A DNA stretch of 64,000 bases, from NCBI RefSeq assembly GCF_900109945.1, contig NZ_FOBX01000018.1, forward strand, positions 1 through 64,000. The letters are read 5' to 3'. Numbering within the stretch: position 1 is the first letter of the stretch; every line of letters starts with the position of its first letter. The notes beneath the pieces were generated by a model. The model did not search any database. It had not been told where the DNA came from and saw only the letters and a program-made list of their open reading frames with translations. The stretch is from Bradyrhizobium sp. OK095 (GTDB lineage: Bacteria > Pseudomonadota > Alphaproteobacteria > Rhizobiales > Xanthobacteraceae). This document shows positions 50,737 to 59,918 of this stretch, in pieces. The translations under genes were made by a program, and so were the position numbers.

Positions 50737-53470
50737 CGACTTTCAAACCGATGTTTCGCTTCCCGAGGGTACGAACGCGCGGTGGCTGCGTGCCGTCGTC
50801 GAGACGGCCGTCGACGGCGTGATCCTGATTGACGCGAGCGGCAGGGTCCTGATGTTCAACCCGGCGTGCGAGAAGCTCTTCAAATACCGGTCTGATGAGG
50901 TCGTCGGGCAGAACGTCAAGATGCTCATGCCTGGGCATTATCGTCAGGAACATGACCGTTACCTCGACAATTTTGCGAAAACCGGCAAGCGCAAGATCAT
51001 CGGCAGCGGCCGTGAGGTGCTCGGCCAGCGCAAGGATGGATCGACGTTTCCGATGGACCTGTCGGTCGGCGAAGCAAAGCAGGACGACGGATCAATTTTC
51101 GTCGGCATCATCCACGATCTTACCGAACGTGAAAGGGCCGAGCAGGCGCTGCGCGAAAGCGCTGCGCGGCTCAAGGCGGTCGTGGATACCGCTGTGGACG
51201 GGGTCATTCTGATCGATGCCCGGGGACGCATCATCATGTTCAATCCCGCCTGCGAAAGGTTGTTCCAATACAGCGTTGACGAAGTCATGCATGAAAACGT
51301 CAAGCTGTTGATGCCATCCTCGTACCGAATTGAACACGACGGCTACATCAGGAATTTTCTGGACAGCGGCGAGCGAAAAATTATCGGGATTGGCCGTGAG
51401 GTGGTAGGCCAGCGCAAGGACGGATCGACGTTTCCGATGAATCTCTCGGTCGGTGAAGCAAAGCAGGACGGCGAGTCCATCTTCGTCGGCATCATTCACG
51501 ATCTGACGGAGCGTAAGCGGGCCGAGCAGTCCGTTCATGACAGCGAGCGGAGCTTCCGGTTATTGGTTGAGGGCGTCGCAGACTACGCAATCTACACGCT
51601 CGATCTCGAGGGGAGGGTGACGAGCTGGAACAGCGGCGCCGAGCGGATCAAGCAATTCACTGCGGCGGAAATTCTCGGCCGGCATGTTCGCGAATTTTAC
51701 ACCGAAGACGAACGTCTGAGCGGCGAGCCCGAACGCAACCTGGAAACGGTGCGGCGAGAGGGCAGGTATGAGGTCGAGGCTTGGCGCGTGCGCAAGGACG
51801 GCAGCAAGTTCTGGGCGAGCGTTGTCGTCGATGCGATCACGAACGAGCAGGGCCAACTGCTCGGATACGCCAAGATCACCCGCGACATCAGCGAGCGACG
51901 CCGTGCCGAGCAGGCTATCCACGACGCGGGAATGCGCATCAGTACGGTGGTCCAAACCGCCGTGGACGGCGTGATCTGGATCGACGCGGCTGGGCTCATA
52001 CAAATGTTCAATCCGGCATGCGAGAAGCTCTTCGGTTATCTGGCTGAAGAGGTGTTCGGGCAGAACGTCAAGATATTGATGCCCGCTCCCTATCGTGACG
52101 AACATGATCGCTATCTGGACAATTTTCACCGCACCGGCCTCAAGAAGATCATCGGAAGCGGCCGCGAAGTGGTCGGTCGGCGCAAGGATGGATCGACATT
52201 TCCGATGGACCTGTCGGTCGGCGAAGCCAAGCAGGATGGCAAATCGATCTTCGTCGGCATCATCCACGATCTGACCGAGCGCAAGCGCACCGAAGAACAG
52301 TTGGTGCAGGCGCAGAAGATGGAAATGGTTGGACAGCTCTCGGGCGGGATCGCCCACGACTTCAACAATCTCTTGACCGTCATCGTCGGCAATGCCGAAT
52401 TTCTCAGTGAACAGCTCAAGCCACGGCAGGATCTACGGCAGCTCGCCAACGACATCGGCCGAGCCGGCGACCGCGGCGCAGAACTGACGCAGCGGCTGCT
52501 CGCATTCAGCCGCCGGCAAATCCTCCGCCCGATCGAGATCGACAGCAACCAGCTGCTCGATGGCATGCAAAAGATGCTGCGGCGGGCGTTACGTGAAGAC
52601 ATCGAGATCAATACCAGTTTCGATCCTGGTCTCGCGCTTGCCTACGCAGACCCTGCCCAGCTCGAATCAGCAGTCTTGAATCTTGCGGTTAACGCACAGG
52701 ATGCCATGGCGTCCGGCGGACGTCTTACGATCACGACGGCTAACGCGTCGTTGGACGATCATTATAAGTCCCTTCATCCCGAAGTGATGCCGGGCGAGTA
52801 CATCATGGTTGCCGTCACCGATGACGGCGAGGGAATGCCGAAGAATGTGCTCGAGCGGGTGTTCGAGCCGTTCTTTACGACCAAGGAGGTGGGCAAGGGC
52901 AGCGGATTGGGTCTCAGCATGGTCTACGGTTTCGTCAAGCAGTCCAGCGGACACGTGTCCATCTATAGCGAGCCCGGGCTTGGCACCACCGTTCGAATAT
53001 ACTTGCCGCAGGTATCTGCGAAATTGCCGACGTCATCCGGGCCGACCCAGATGGATGAGGCCTTGCTTCCGAAGGGGACTGAAACCGTGCTGGTCGTCGA
53101 GGACGATCCGTTTGTTCGATCCTACGCAGTCATGAGATTGCAGAGCCTCGGATATTCGGTCGTGGCCGCCGTCGATGGCAAGGATGCCCTCGACAAGCTC
53201 AGAACCGATATTCGCGTTGACGTCCTGTTCACCGATATCGTGATGCCGGGCGGAATCAATGGCTGGAACCTTGCCGAACTCGCGCAGCAGATGCGACCGG
53301 GACTGCCGGTGCTTCTGACGTCGGGCTATGCGCTGGAAACCCTCATCAAGCACGGTCGGCATCGCGAAGGAGCGGTCGTTCTCACCAAGCCCTATCGCAA
53401 GGCAGATCTTGCGCTTCGTCTCCGCGAGGTTCTGAAAGCGCCGCCTCCAGTCACGCCGTCTCCGCCCTAG
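50729..53470 (+). CDS. Hybrid histidine kinase with three FixL-type PAS domains
   Basis: 913 residues from TTG 50729, with GGAGG 10 nt upstream. Four PAS units spaced 128 residues apart (about 19-137, 147-265, 275-393, 403-521). Units 1, 2 and 4 are FixL-like and each has the haem-ligand histidine and distal arginine of Bradyrhizobium FixL (His200/Arg220) at the same 20-residue spacing: His75/Arg95, His203/Arg223, His459/Arg479. Unit 3 is an ordinary PAS. Then come the kinase H-box (His543), an HATPase with DDGEGMP and GSGLGLS, and a C-terminal receiver (about 785-900, Asp836). No membrane segment. Probable cytoplasmic oxygen/redox sensor. Confidence 0.88.
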   Translation: MADDFQTDVSLPEGTNARWLRAVVETAVDGVILIDASGRVLMFNPACEKLFKYRSDEVVGQNVKMLMPGHYRQEHDRYLDNFAKTGKRKIIGSGREVLGQRKDGSTFPMDLSVGEAKQDDGSIFVGIIHDLTERERAEQALRESAARLKAVVDTAVDGVILIDARGRIIMFNPACERLFQYSVDEVMHENVKLLMPSSYRIEHDGYIRNFLDSGERKIIGIGREVVGQRKDGSTFPMNLSVGEAKQDGESIFVGIIHDLTERKRAEQSVHDSERSFRLLVEGVADYAIYTLDLEGRVTSWNSGAERIKQFTAAEILGRHVREFYTEDERLSGEPERNLETVRREGRYEVEAWRVRKDGSKFWASVVVDAITNEQGQLLGYAKITRDISERRRAEQAIHDAGMRISTVVQTAVDGVIWIDAAGLIQMFNPACEKLFGYLAEEVFGQNVKILMPAPYRDEHDRYLDNFHRTGLKKIIGSGREVVGRRKDGSTFPMDLSVGEAKQDGKSIFVGIIHDLTERKRTEEQLVQAQKMEMVGQLSGGIAHDFNNLLTVIVGNAEFLSEQLKPRQDLRQLANDIGRAGDRGAELTQRLLAFSRRQILRPIEIDSNQLLDGMQKMLRRALREDIEINTSFDPGLALAYADPAQLESAVLNLAVNAQDAMASGGRLTITTANASLDDHYKSLHPEVMPGEYIMVAVTDDGEGMPKNVLERVFEPFFTTKEVGKGSGLGLSMVYGFVKQSSGHVSIYSEPGLGTTVRIYLPQVSAKLPTSSGPTQMDEALLPKGTETVLVVEDDPFVRSYAVMRLQSLGYSVVAAVDGKDALDKLRTDIRVDVLFTDIVMPGGINGWNLAELAQQMRPGLPVLLTSGYALETLIKHGRHREGAVVLTKPYRKADLALRLREVLKAPPPVTPSPP

Positions 53471-53483
53471 TTCGGTGCCCGCC

Positions 53484-55451
53484 CTACGCCGCCCGAATCT
53501 GCGCCAGGAAGCGATCCACCTCGTCCCGCAGCCGCTGCGACTGTTTCGACAGCTCGATCGCGGAGCCCAGCACTTCCTCAGCCGCCGTGCCCGTCGCGGC
53601 GATGCCGGCGGTGACGCCGGAGATGTTTTGCGAGACCTCGCCGGTGCGGGCCGCGGCCTGCTGGACGTTCTGCGCGATCTCCTGCGTCGCCGTGCCCTGC
53701 TGGCCGACGGCAGCGGCAATCGCGGCCGAGATCTCGTCGACCTGCTGGATCGTCGCGCAGATCGACTGGATGCCTTCGACGGCTCCGGTGGTCTCGCCTT
53801 GAACGGCGGTCACCTGCGCGCCGATTTCTTCCGTCGCTTTCGCGGTCTGCGTTGCCAGCGCCTTGACCTCGGAAGCCACCACCGCAAAGCCGCGGCCAGC
53901 TTCGCCCGCGCGCGCGGCTTCGATCGTCGCATTCAGCGCGAGAAGGTTGGTCTGTCCCGCGATGCCGCTGATGAAGGAGACGACGTCGCCGATTTTTTGC
54001 GCGGCGTCGGCAAGGCTCTGCACCCGCGCATTCGATTCCCGTCCGTCGCTCGCGGCCTTGCCGACCACTTCGGTCGCGTGCGCAAGACGCCGGCTGATCT
54101 CGGTCATCGACGAGGACAATTCCTCCGCGGCGGCCGCGACCGTCTGCACGTTCTCCGAGGCCAGCGCCGAGGCCGAGGACACGGCGCGAGTCTGGTTGCG
54201 CGATTGCTCGACGATGTCTGACATCGAGCGCGCGGTATGCTCCATCTCGACGGCGGCGGCGGACACCGTGGTGACGACGTCGCGGATGCTGGCCTCGAAA
54301 TTGTCGGCGAGGGCTGCGAAAGCGCGCCGCTTCTCCGCTTCGGACTGTGCCTTGGCCTCGAGCTGATCGACCTGAAGCTTGCTGAAGTTGACGGCGTTGT
54401 CGCGGAACACCGCGACGGCCTTCACCATCGCGCCGACTTCGTCGTTGGCCTTGCTGACCGGAACGGTCACATCGAGCCGGCCGTCAGCCAGCTCACGCAT
54501 CACGCTCGTGATGGAGATGATCGGCCGCGAAATGCTGCGGGCGATGAGATAGCCGACGATCCCCGCCAGCACGAGCCCGAGCGCGGCAATGCCGATCGCC
54601 AGCATCCAGGCGCGGTCGGAGGAAGCCACGTAATCGGCGTTATCCATCACCAGCTCGACGGCGCCGAGCGGCTTTCCGGAAAAGTCCTTGATTGGTCCGA
54701 GCAGCGCCGCGACGGGCGTGGTGTCGAGCTTGGCCTGCCGCACCGTGAAGTCGCCGCCGGTGGCGCGGCCGTAATCGGCCGCATCGAAGAAGCTCTTGCC
54801 CTTCAGCGTGCCGCCGAACAGCTTGAAGCCCGAGCCGTCGGCGAGATGGAAGGCGACGTCGACATGGCGGTTGGTCTTGAAGTCGTCGAGGAAGGATTGG
54901 CCGAAGGTCAGGCCGAATTCCACCGAGCCGAGATGCTTGGCCCCTTGCGCGATCGGTACCACACCGCGGATGCCGAGCCCGGCGATGCCGCCTTCGAGGC
55001 CGACCACGACCTTGTGCTCCTGGTTGGCGTCGATGACGGTCTTGCGGAAGCCCGAGAGGTCGTCGCCGAATTTCGCCGCCTGGTGCACGCGCAGGAACGA
55101 CGTTGCCGGCGGCACGTGGAACTGGAACTGCTCGACCCCGTACTCCGACTTGGTCGCGGCAAAAACCGGCCCGAACAGGCGCATCAGCGCCTCGCGATCC
55201 TGCTTCGCCATCGCCTCCTGCGTCGCCGGAATCGCGGCCACGACGGCGCTCATGGCGGCGGCGCGGCGGGACTCTTCCGCGATCCGCGACAACAGCGCGT
55301 CATAATGGCTGCGCAGCTCGCGCTGGTCGGCGCGGTCGATGATCCCGGCAATGATCCACATCGCCCCCAGCACCGCGATCAGCGCGGTTGCCGCCGCCGT
55401 CACCGCCAGTGCAACCGTGATCCGCATCCTGAGGCCGAGGGGCGAGCGCAT
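53484..55451 (-). CDS. Membrane methyl-accepting chemotaxis protein with dCache-type sensor
   Basis: 655 residues. TM1 about 12-34, a ~245-residue periplasmic domain (double-Cache 3 type, with GLEGGIAGLGIRGVVPI), TM2 about 283-305, HAMP (SRPIISITSVMRELADGRLDV), then signalling helices with the hairpin tip QTNLLALNATIEAARAGEAGRG. Transduces binding of a periplasmic ligand to CheA/CheW. It converges on the hybrid kinase with a 13-bp gap. No CheB/CheR-docking pentapeptide at the C-terminus. Confidence 0.92.
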   Translation of the reverse strand: MRSPLGLRMRITVALAVTAAATALIAVLGAMWIIAGIIDRADQRELRSHYDALLSRIAEESRRAAAMSAVVAAIPATQEAMAKQDREALMRLFGPVFAATKSEYGVEQFQFHVPPATSFLRVHQAAKFGDDLSGFRKTVIDANQEHKVVVGLEGGIAGLGIRGVVPIAQGAKHLGSVEFGLTFGQSFLDDFKTNRHVDVAFHLADGSGFKLFGGTLKGKSFFDAADYGRATGGDFTVRQAKLDTTPVAALLGPIKDFSGKPLGAVELVMDNADYVASSDRAWMLAIGIAALGLVLAGIVGYLIARSISRPIISITSVMRELADGRLDVTVPVSKANDEVGAMVKAVAVFRDNAVNFSKLQVDQLEAKAQSEAEKRRAFAALADNFEASIRDVVTTVSAAAVEMEHTARSMSDIVEQSRNQTRAVSSASALASENVQTVAAAAEELSSSMTEISRRLAHATEVVGKAASDGRESNARVQSLADAAQKIGDVVSFISGIAGQTNLLALNATIEAARAGEAGRGFAVVASEVKALATQTAKATEEIGAQVTAVQGETTGAVEGIQSICATIQQVDEISAAIAAAVGQQGTATQEIAQNVQQAAARTGEVSQNISGVTAGIAATGTAAEEVLGSAIELSKQSQRLRDEVDRFLAQIRAA

Positions 55452-55565
55452 GTGTCTCTCGTTCTTTACCGTTGGTTAAGAACGACTATCAAATTCTCGC
55501 TAAGAGAGGGTGAACGGGGACGGGGGAAGCGGGGGTTGTGGTGTGGGCTATTGGCCAAACCACAG

Positions 55566-55615
55566 GTGTCGTCCCGGCCCCCCGCGCGTAATTGCGCGCT
55601 AGGCCGGGATGACAC
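55566..55615. repeat. Palindromic repeat, GTCCCGGCC family
   Basis: GTGTCGTCCCGGCC (55566-55579) pairs with GGCCGGGATGACAC (55602-55615), with 13 of 14 exact pairs and one wobble. An inner CGCGC/GCGCG stem extends it. It shares the CGTCCCGGCC core with the terminator at 48589-48617. It lies between the chemoreceptor start and the reductase end. Confidence 0.6.
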
Positions 55616-55657
55616 GGAGTTTGTAGGGCGGTCGCGCCTCTCTCAGGCAGCCGAGCC

Positions 55658-56623
55658 CTAATACCCCCTGCCCCGATCCACCACATTCTCCAGCGCGCCG
55701 CCCGCCTCAAACCTCGCGATCTGCTCGGCGACATAGGCCGAGATCGCGTCCGCGTCGGTGTCGGCGGCGTTGTGAGGCGTCAGCAGCACCTTGGGATGGG
55801 TCCAGAAGCGGCTGTCTTTCGGCTGCGGCTCCTGCACGAAGACGTCGAGCGAGACGGCGCCCAGCGTGCCGTCGTCGAGACAGGCGAGAATATCGGCTTC
55901 GTTCTGCAAGCCGCCGCGGCCGGCATTGATCACGACCGGCGCGCCGAGCGGGCTCTTGCGGTTGAGCTTCGTGAAGACGTCGCGGTTGAGGATGCCATGT
56001 GTGTCGGGCGTCAGCGGCAACAGGCTGACCAGGATATCGGTCGTGCGCAGGAAGGCATCCATCCCGGCAGTGCCGTGGAAACATTCGACGCCCGCGATGG
56101 TGCGCGGGCTGCGGCTCCAGCCGGTGACACGGAAGCCGAGCCGCCGCAGCACGTCGGCTGCATCGGCGCCAAGCGTGCCCAGCCCCATGACGCCGACCGT
56201 CACCGCGCTCGCCGGCCACTGATATGTCGGCTCCCAGCGCTTCACGCGCTGCGAGTCCCGCAAGTACAGCTCCTGACGATGGTGCATCAGCACGTGCAGC
56301 ACGACATATTCGGTCATGCGGTTGGTGAGGTCAGGCACGGCGACGCGGACCAGCGGCACGTCGGGCAGGCTCTTGTCGGCCATCAGCGCGTCGACGCCGG
56401 CGCCGAGGTTGAAGATGGCGCGCAGGTTCGGAAACGCCTTGAGGTCGCCCGGTACCGGCTTCCACACCGCTGCATAATGCACCTCGGCCGGATCGAGCGC
56501 GGAATTGGGCAGCAGCACCACGCGGCGGCCGCCGCAGACCGCCTCGAATCGGGCCTTCCAGCGCTCCGGCAGCCAGTTCTGCTGCGTGCTGTTGATCAGG
56601 ACTGCCAGTATGCCCACGGTCAT
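55658..56623 (-). CDS. D-2-hydroxyacid dehydrogenase (glyoxylate/hydroxypyruvate reductase A type)
   Basis: 321 residues from ATG 56623 (MTVGILAVLIN); the longer frame to 56740 is not family-like. NAD(P) motif VGVMGLGTLGADAADVLRRLG, catalytic arginine in VINAGRGGLQNEAD, glutamate in DVFVQEPQP, and histidine in LTPHNAADT. Members reduce glyoxylate and hydroxypyruvate to glycolate and glycerate with NADPH. Stands alone, divergent from the sigma module. Confidence 0.9.
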   Translation of the reverse strand: MTVGILAVLINSTQQNWLPERWKARFEAVCGGRRVVLLPNSALDPAEVHYAAVWKPVPGDLKAFPNLRAIFNLGAGVDALMADKSLPDVPLVRVAVPDLTNRMTEYVVLHVLMHHRQELYLRDSQRVKRWEPTYQWPASAVTVGVMGLGTLGADAADVLRRLGFRVTGWSRSPRTIAGVECFHGTAGMDAFLRTTDILVSLLPLTPDTHGILNRDVFTKLNRKSPLGAPVVINAGRGGLQNEADILACLDDGTLGAVSLDVFVQEPQPKDSRFWTHPKVLLTPHNAADTDADAISAYVAEQIARFEAGGALENVVDRGRGY

Positions 56624-56767
56624 TCGAAGTGCCTCATAAGGTTCCGCTTTTGGTTGCCCTCCTTGGCACGATCTGCCGGATTTTTCTTGCAATTTTTTTC
56701 CGCAGCCCTGTCGGGGCCGGGCATAGTGGATCGTCTTCAAAACAAGCGTTCAGGGAAGGTGCTGCCC

Positions 56768-57136
56768 ATGCTTTATGCGATCCTCTGCTATCACGACGAG
56801 GACTTCGTCGGCTCCTGGAGCAAGGACCAGGACGAAGCCGTGATGAAGAAGCTCGCCGTGGTGCAGGAGAAGCTCACGCAGCAGGGCCGGCTCGGGCCGG
56901 TGGCGCGGCTGTTGCCGACCACGTCCGCAGCGACGCTGCGCAAGGAAGACCCACCGCTGGTGCTCGACGGCCCCTATGCCGAGACCAAGGAGCAGTTGCT
57001 CGGCTTCTACATCGTCGACTGCAACAATCTCGATGAGGCGCTCGACGTCGCGCGCGACCTCGGCTCGGCCAATCCCGGCGGCGCCTATGAGGTGCGCCCC
57101 GTGGGCGTGTTCAGGCCCGGAGGGAATCTGACGTGA
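56768..57136 (+). CDS. YCII/DGPF-domain protein
   Basis: 122 residues from ATG 56768 (MLYAILCYHDEDFV). The signature LVLDGPYAETKEQLLGFYIVD is the DGPF motif in its DGPY form, and EVRPVGVF closes the family. DGPF proteins regularly neighbour ECF42 sigma factors; they may act in signal transduction or as enzymes, with no settled function. Overlaps the sigma factor gene by 4 bp (GTGA). Confidence 0.9.
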   Translation: MLYAILCYHDEDFVGSWSKDQDEAVMKKLAVVQEKLTQQGRLGPVARLLPTTSAATLRKEDPPLVLDGPYAETKEQLLGFYIVDCNNLDEALDVARDLGSANPGGAYEVRPVGVFRPGGNLT

Positions 57137-58428
57137 GCGAAGCCGATACCGCCTGGATCGAGACCGCGCTGATCTCGGCGCGACCTCAGGCGGTGGGTGC
57201 GCTCTTGCGCTATTTCCGCGATCTCGATACCGCCGAGGAGGCTTTTCAGAACGCCTGCCTGCGCGCGCTCAAAACCTGGCCGCAGAACGGACCACCGCGC
57301 GATCCCGCGGCCTGGCTGATCATGGTCGGCCGCAATGTCGCCATCGACGAGGTCCGCCGCACCCGCAAGCAGCAGCCGCTGCCTGAGGACGATCAGGTGA
57401 TCTCCGATCTCGACGACGCCGAAAGCAAGCTCGCCGAGCGGCTCGACGGCTCGCATTATCGCGACGATATTTTGCGGCTGATGTTCATCTGCTGCCATCC
57501 GCAACTGCCGGCGACGCAGCAGATCGCGCTGGCGCTGCGCATCGTCTCGGGGTTGACGGTGAAGCAGATCGCACGCGCCTTCCTTGTGTCGGACGCCGCG
57601 ATGGAGCAGCGCATCACCCGCGCCAAGGCGAAGGTTGCCGAGGCCGGGACGCCGTTCGAAACTCCCGGCGCGATCGAACGCTCCGAGCGGCTCGCCGGCG
57701 TCGCCGCGATCATCTACTTGATCTTCAACGAAGGCTATTCCGCGAGCGGCGACACCGCCGAGATCAGGAAGCCGCTTTGCGAGGAAGCGATCCGGCTGGC
57801 GCGGTTGCTGCTGAGGCTGTTCCAGAGCGAGCCGGAGATCATGGGGCTCACGGCGCTGATCCTGCTGCAGCATGCCCGCAGCGCCGCGCGGTTTGCCGAA
57901 GACGGCACGCTGATCCTGCTGGACGACCAGGACCGTTCCTTGTGGAACGGCACCATGATCGCGGAGGGCCTGGCGCTGATCGACAAGGCGATGCGCCACC
58001 GCCGCGGCGGCCCTTATCAGATCCAGGCCGCGATCGCAGCGCTGCATGCGCGCGCCGCGACGCCGGAGGAGACCGACTGGGCCCAGATCGACCTGCTCTA
58101 CGGTGCGCTGGAGCTGGTGCAGCCCTCGCCGGTGGTGACGCTCAACCGCGCGGTCGCGGTGTCCAAGGTGCGCGGGCCGCAGGCCGCGCTCGATTTGATC
58201 GAGCCGCTGGCACCGAAGCTTGCCAACTACTTCCATTTCTACGGCGTGCGCGGCGCCTTCCTGATGCAGCTCGGCCGCAACGACGAAGCCCGCATCGCCT
58301 TCGACCGCGCCATCGCGCTCGCCAACACTTCGGCCGAAGCCGCCCACATCCGCATGCACATCGATCGGCTGATCCGGGACAGCCAGCCGAAGGGCGGCGG
58401 CGCCCGGCAGGGCGCGAAGGCGAAGTGA
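57133..58428 (+). CDS. ECF-type RNA polymerase sigma factor, ECF42 group
   Basis: 431 residues from GTG 57133. Sigma-2 (FQNACLRALKTWPQN, DPAAWLIMVGRNVAIDEVRR) and sigma-4 (LALRIVSGLTVKQIARAFLVSDAAMEQRITRAK) regions occupy about 1-180. A long C-terminal extension (about 180-420, including QAALDLIEPLAPKLANYFHFYGVRGAFLMQL) has TPR-like helices. This architecture defines ECF42, which has no anti-sigma factor and is thought to be controlled through its C-terminal extension. Coupled to the DGPF gene upstream. Confidence 0.92.
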   Translation: MSEADTAWIETALISARPQAVGALLRYFRDLDTAEEAFQNACLRALKTWPQNGPPRDPAAWLIMVGRNVAIDEVRRTRKQQPLPEDDQVISDLDDAESKLAERLDGSHYRDDILRLMFICCHPQLPATQQIALALRIVSGLTVKQIARAFLVSDAAMEQRITRAKAKVAEAGTPFETPGAIERSERLAGVAAIIYLIFNEGYSASGDTAEIRKPLCEEAIRLARLLLRLFQSEPEIMGLTALILLQHARSAARFAEDGTLILLDDQDRSLWNGTMIAEGLALIDKAMRHRRGGPYQIQAAIAALHARAATPEETDWAQIDLLYGALELVQPSPVVTLNRAVAVSKVRGPQAALDLIEPLAPKLANYFHFYGVRGAFLMQLGRNDEARIAFDRAIALANTSAEAAHIRMHIDRLIRDSQPKGGGARQGAKAK

Positions 58429-58504
58429 CGCAAAATAATTGCGTTTGCGATTGTCGGCCCCAGCCCGCCTCCTTCGTCCTATGCCCGTATCCAAGGAGTC
58501 CCTG

Positions 58505-59041
58505 ATGCTGAAAGCCATTGCCCTCCTCGCCATCGCGCTCGCGGTCGGAATCGCGGGCATCCTCGTCTTTGCATTGACAAAACCCGACACGTTCCGCGTC
58601 GAGCGCTCCCTGGCGCTGAAGGCGCCCGCCAATGCGGTCTATCCGCTCGTTTCCGATTTCCACTTCTGGACCAACTGGTCGGCCTATGAGAACCGCGATC
58701 CCGCCATGAAGCGGACCTTTGGCGGAGCCGCGGCAGGCAAGGGCGCGACCTATGCGTGGGACGGCAACGACAATGTCGGCGCCGGCCACATGGAGATCCT
58801 CGAGGCGAATGCGTCGTCAAAACTGCGCATCAAGCTCGATTTCGAGCGTCCGTTCGAGGGCCACAACACCGCCGAGTTCACCTTTGTGCCGCAAGGCGAT
58901 GCCACACTGGTGACATGGGCGATGTACGGTCCGGCCCCGTTCATGTCCAAGGTGATGCAGGTCTTCATCAACATGGACACCATGATCGGCAAGGACTTTG
59001 AGGCAGGCCTCGTCAGCCTGAAGAAGCTCACCGAGAAGTAA
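58505..59041 (+). CDS. SRPBCC (polyketide cyclase/START-like) family protein with membrane anchor
   Basis: 178 residues from ATG 58505. A hydrophobic N-terminal helix (about 3-26) precedes an SRPBCC fold: TFRVERSLALKAPANAVYPLVSDFHFW, WSAYENRDPAMKRTFGG and MDTMIGKDFEAGLVSLKKL. Such domains bind hydrophobic ligands; no function can be given. It is 76 bp after the sigma factor and 37 bp before a VOC gene, and similar pairings occur with ECF42 loci. Confidence 0.85.
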   Translation: MLKAIALLAIALAVGIAGILVFALTKPDTFRVERSLALKAPANAVYPLVSDFHFWTNWSAYENRDPAMKRTFGGAAAGKGATYAWDGNDNVGAGHMEILEANASSKLRIKLDFERPFEGHNTAEFTFVPQGDATLVTWAMYGPAPFMSKVMQVFINMDTMIGKDFEAGLVSLKKLTEK

Positions 59042-59078
59042 CGCCCCGGTGGCGCAAGCAAACCAAAGGAGAGAAACG

Positions 59079-59492
59079 ATGCTCAATCCCTATCTGTTTT
59101 ATCAGGACAGCTGCGAAGCGGCGTTCAACTTCTACGCCAGGACTCTCGGCGGCAAGATCGATGCGATGATGCGGTCATCGGACGCGCCGCCGGACATGCC
59201 GGCCGCGCCCGGCCGCGAGAAGACGATCATGCACGCACGGATGTCGCTGCCTGACGGCACCGTGCTGATGGCCTCCGACGTACCGGGTGAGCACTTTAAC
59301 AAGCCGCAGGGCTTTGCGGTCTCGGTCACGGTCACGGACCCCACAGACGGCGAGCGCAAGTTCAACGCGCTTGCCGACGGCGGCACCGTCACGATGCCAT
59401 TCAGCAAGACCTTCTGGGCCAAGGGCTTTGGCATGTGCGTCGACAAGTTCGGCATTCCCTGGATGGTGAACTGCCCGGCGGAGGGAATGTGA
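59079..59492 (+). CDS. VOC family (PhnB-like glyoxalase superfamily) protein
   Basis: 137 residues from ATG 59079 with a strong AAAGGAGAG site. The PhnB/DUF1338-like fold begins NPYLFYQDSCEAAFNFYARTLGG, with DGTVLMASDVPG in the middle and KGFGMCVDKFGIPWMVNC at the end. VOC proteins bind a metal or a small hydrophobic compound; enzymatic role unknown. Last gene of the sigma-linked group. Confidence 0.88.
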   Translation: MLNPYLFYQDSCEAAFNFYARTLGGKIDAMMRSSDAPPDMPAAPGREKTIMHARMSLPDGTVLMASDVPGEHFNKPQGFAVSVTVTDPTDGERKFNALADGGTVTMPFSKTFWAKGFGMCVDKFGIPWMVNCPAEGM

Positions 59493-59508
59493 CAGGCGAG
59501 GTCGCCTG
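59493..59508 (+). terminator. Compact hairpin at the VOC gene stop
   Basis: CAGGCGA (59493-59499) and TCGCCTG (59502-59508) are perfect inverted copies directly after the stop codon. The 2-nt gap means the innermost pairs must open. No T-run, so termination is uncertain. Confidence 0.3.
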
Positions 59509-59570
59509 ACACGCATCGGATCGCCGCATATCGTATCGTCACGTCATGGCCGGATCGGCCGGTTGCTCGC

Positions 59571-59918
59571 TCAACGGATTGATCCGGTCACGTCTTCGCT
59601 CGATGGGGGCGCCTGAACGCAGCGTGGGCAGATCACGAGCTTCGTGCCGAGCTGCCTGTCGTTCTCCGCTTCGATCTCGTCGTGGACCGCCCACCACGCC
59701 TCCGAGTAGGGGCGCAAGGTGCCCAGCACTCTTTCTCGCTCCTGATTGGGGTCGCTCACAGCAGGTGCGTGATCGGTCGCGCGCCGCTTTGTGACAACAG
59801 GCCGGTTCGGGTTCTGGCCCAGGCCGTCCCATCCGATCGGACGACGCTCCTGCGCCGGCGCGCCCGCGCATCCCATGAGCGCTGCGCAAAAAGTGAGCAA
59901 GACGAGGCTGTGTCGCAT
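59571..59918 (-). CDS. Small lipoprotein of unknown function
   Basis: 115 residues from ATG 59918. The N-terminus MRHSLVLLTFCAALMGCAG is a lipoprotein signal with the lipobox LMGC (Cys17 acylated). The mature part is charged, with GWDGLGQNPNRP, RPYSEAWWAVHDEIEAEND and a C-terminal CPRCVQ pair of cysteines. No family recognised. The longer in-frame extension upstream lacks a signal peptide at its start and is not used. Confidence 0.7.
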   Translation of the reverse strand: MRHSLVLLTFCAALMGCAGAPAQERRPIGWDGLGQNPNRPVVTKRRATDHAPAVSDPNQERERVLGTLRPYSEAWWAVHDEIEAENDRQLGTKLVICPRCVQAPPSSEDVTGSIR

